6,841 bases of DNA from Kiritimatiellales bacterium. Its GTDB lineage: Bacteria; Verrucomicrobiota; Kiritimatiellia; Kiritimatiellales; Pontiellaceae. The notes beneath the pieces were generated by a model, which did not search any database, was not told the DNA's origin, and worked only from the letters and a program-made list of their open reading frames with translations. Positions 6,110 to 6,841 of this stretch are shown one piece after another. The position numbers were made by a program, and so were the translations under genes. The stretch covers positions 1 through 6,841 of the forward strand of contig JAIPIO010000218.1 of NCBI GenBank assembly GCA_021734595.1, in the 5' to 3' direction. The first letter of the stretch is position 1. Every line of letters starts with the position of its first letter.

Positions 6110-6137
6110 TTGAATGCATGGCTACCATCATTACTCT
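6110..6137 (+). promoter_or_regulatory. Weak candidate promoter for tRNA-Cys
   Basis: TTGAAT at 6110-6115 and TACTCT at 6132-6137 are separated by 16 nt, which would start transcription about 15 nt before the tRNA. The -10 matches only TA...T, so this is tentative. The 90-nt galK-tRNA gap is distinctly AT-rich, as expected for a promoter region. Confidence 0.25.
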
Positions 6138-6158
6138 GATGCCGCCTAAAGAAACACA

Positions 6159-6232
6159 GGTGCGGTAGCCAAGCGGTTAGGCAGTGGATTGCAAATCCAC
6201 CTAGATCGGTTCGACTCCGATCCGCACCTCCA
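6159..6232 (+). tRNA. tRNA-Cys (GCA anticodon), CCA encoded
   Basis: A full cloverleaf can be drawn. The acceptor stem is GGTGCGG (6159-6165) with CCGCACC (6222-6228). The D-stem is GCC/GGC (6168-6170, 6180-6182). The anticodon stem is GTGGA/TCCAC (6184-6188, 6196-6200) around loop TTGCAAA with anticodon GCA at 6191-6193. The variable region is 4 nt, and the T-arm is ATCGG/CCGAT (6205-6209, 6217-6221) with loop TTCGACT. The discriminator base is T at 6229, the expected U73 identity base of tRNA-Cys, and CCA is encoded at 6230-6232. No terminator follows before gcvH, which begins 29 nt after the CCA. Confidence 0.97.
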
Positions 6233-6248
6233 ATTTTATGTACTGAAC

Positions 6249-6255
6249 AAGGAGG
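6249..6255 (+). promoter_or_regulatory. Strong Shine-Dalgarno site of gcvH
   Basis: AAGGAGG directly abuts an ATG at 6256, which is too close to serve as the start. It lies 6 nt before the in-frame ATG at 6262, so it decides the start in favour of 6262. Confidence 0.85.
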
Positions 6256-6261
6256 ATGAAT

Positions 6262-6645
6262 ATGGCGCTACCACAGGATCTGTTTTACGCAAAAACACAC
6301 GAGTGGCTCTCGCTTGATGAGGGGATAGCCACGGTCGGTATCACCGACTTTGCACAGAGTCAACTCTCCGATCTGACCTTCGTTGAACTTCCTGAGGTGG
6401 ATACGGAAGTATCTGGCGGGGATGAAGTGGTTGTCGTGGAATCGGTGAAAGCCGCTGCTGATGTCTACGCGCCGGTCGCCGGAACCATCTGTGAAGTCAA
6501 TGAAACCCTGGAGGATAATCCTGAGCTGATCAATGAAGATCCGTTTGGCCGGGGTTGGATTTTCAAGATCAAACTCAACCGCGTCGAGGATGTGGACAAC
6601 CTGCTCGATGCCGAATCATATCTCGAACTCTGCCCGGAAAACTGA
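6262..6645 (+). CDS. gcvH: Glycine cleavage system H protein (lipoyl carrier)
   Basis: GcvH carries the aminomethyl group on a lipoyl arm between the P, T and L proteins of glycine cleavage, and in some bacteria also serves as a lipoyl relay. The 127-residue product has the usual length and family landmarks: Y-A-K-T-H-E-W-L (9-16), V-G-I-T-D-F-A-Q (25-32), V-V-V-E-S-V-K-A-A-A-D-V (57-68) with lipoylation site K63, and the C-terminal N-E-D-P-F-G-R-G-W-I-F-K-I (91-103). ATG 6262 is chosen from the Shine-Dalgarno spacing. No gcvT or gcvP lies next to it in the window: tRNA-Cys is upstream and a terminator follows 28 nt downstream, so it is a single-gene unit or shares a transcript with the tRNA. 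Confidence 0.97.
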   Translation: MALPQDLFYAKTHEWLSLDEGIATVGITDFAQSQLSDLTFVELPEVDTEVSGGDEVVVVESVKAAADVYAPVAGTICEVNETLEDNPELINEDPFGRGWIFKIKLNRVEDVDNLLDAESYLELCPEN

Positions 6646-6673
6646 TGGTTGATTCTCAACCGGAGTTCGACGA

Positions 6674-6703
6674 AGAGGAAGCAGGGGCTTCCTCTGTTTT
6701 TTT
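6674..6703 (+). terminator. Intrinsic terminator after gcvH
   Basis: The perfect 9-bp stem AGAGGAAGC (6674-6682) / GCTTCCTCT (6687-6695) has a 4-nt loop and is followed by G and seven T (6697-6703). It ends the gcvH, or tRNA-gcvH, transcript. Confidence 0.93.
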
Positions 6704-6747
6704 GTTACGTGGGTGGCTGATTGACTCAAGTACCCCCAATATCTAGT
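6704..6747. other. Possible left end of an insertion sequence
   Basis: The 44-nt gap between the gcvH terminator and the transposase-like start contains a G-rich start (GGGTGG at 6711-6716) and a C-run (ACCCCC at 6732-6737) around GACTCAAGT. It could hold the terminal inverted repeat, but the matching right end is outside the window. Confidence 0.2.
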
Positions 6748-6841
6748 ATGGCGCGTATGAAGGCAACCGCTGAAAACCCTTATCCGAAAACATTTGAAGA
6801 GTTTCTGGAATGGTTCCAGAGCGAGGCGGATTGCGAGCAAT
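6748..6841 (+). CDS. N-terminus of a probable IS1595/ISXO2-like transposase, truncated by the window end
   Basis: Only 31 residues are visible from ATG 6748. The segment N-P-Y-P-K-T-F-E-E-F-L-E-W-F-Q-S-E-A-D-C-E resembles the opening of IS1595-family (ISXO2-like) transposases, where a short P-x-T-x-x-E-F-x-x-x-F stretch precedes a zinc ribbon and then the DDE catalytic domain. Neither the zinc ribbon nor the catalytic domain is inside the window, so the call rests on recalled similarity of the N-terminus. No clear Shine-Dalgarno site precedes the ATG, and a second in-frame ATG lies at 6757. The gene starts 44 nt after the gcvH terminator, so an insertion into the safe gap after that gene would explain its position. 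Confidence 0.5.
   Translation, partial: MARMKATAENPYPKTFEEFLEWFQSEADCEQ

Noticed and set aside
6069..6110. T-runs after galK as an intrinsic terminator
   Set aside because: No GC-rich stem precedes the T-runs at 6090-6096 or 6102-6107.
6256..6261. ATG at 6256 as the gcvH start
   Set aside because: It touches the Shine-Dalgarno sequence with zero spacing, while ATG 6262 has the correct spacing of 6.
6808..6820. TGGAA-TGG-TTCCA in the transposase-like gene as a copy of the palindrome
   Set aside because: The half-sites are in the opposite order with a 3-nt spacer, so it is not the same motif.
1..6841. CRISPR array, defence system or secretion locus
   Set aside because: No regularly spaced direct repeats and no cas, toxin-antitoxin, nuclease or secretion genes are visible.

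Overview
This 6.8 kb window is a dense, moderately GC-rich bacterial chromosomal segment. All recognisable complete genes lie on the + strand. Its content (a sodium-pumping decarboxylase, DAP and pantothenate synthesis, a PVC-flavoured galactokinase with G-N-H-T-D-Y in place of G-E-H-T-D-Y, and many TTCCA-N5-TGGAA palindromes) suggests an anaerobic, fermentative member of the Verrucomicrobiota/Kiritimatiellota side of the PVC group. That placement is an inference from gene flavour, not a proven assignment.

Layout. (1) 1-1837: the 3' end of a biotin-carrier gene, then an OadB-type beta subunit of a Na+-translocating decarboxylase, closed by a strong intrinsic terminator. The beta subunit keeps all the known ion-path residues but has an unusual exported N-terminal extension. 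(2) 1788-1959: a 172-bp intergenic stretch with the terminator, three perfect TTCCA-N5-TGGAA palindromes and one imperfect copy that abuts the next start codon. (3) 1960-6068: a tight operon dapF-folK-panB-panC-galK, with overlaps of 17 and 8 nt at two junctions and gaps of 20 and 1 nt at the others. It joins lysine/peptidoglycan, folate and pantothenate/CoA biosynthesis to a sugar kinase. (4) 6069-6703: an AT-rich leader, tRNA-Cys(GCA) with encoded CCA, then gcvH 29 nt downstream, closed by a second intrinsic terminator. (5) 6704-6841: the 5' start of a probable IS1595/ISXO2-type transposase that runs off the window.

The main unexplained signal is the palindrome TTCCA-N5-TGGAA. It occurs perfectly seven times between 817 and 4343, where about 0.007 copies would be expected by chance in a window this long with uniform bases. 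Three copies are intergenic. Four lie inside oadB, dapF, panB and panC, all in the same codon phase (xTT CCA NNN NNT GGA Axx). In oadB and panB the copy contains the only CCA proline codon of the gene. This points to selection or spread at the DNA level rather than to protein sequence. I know of no described function for it.
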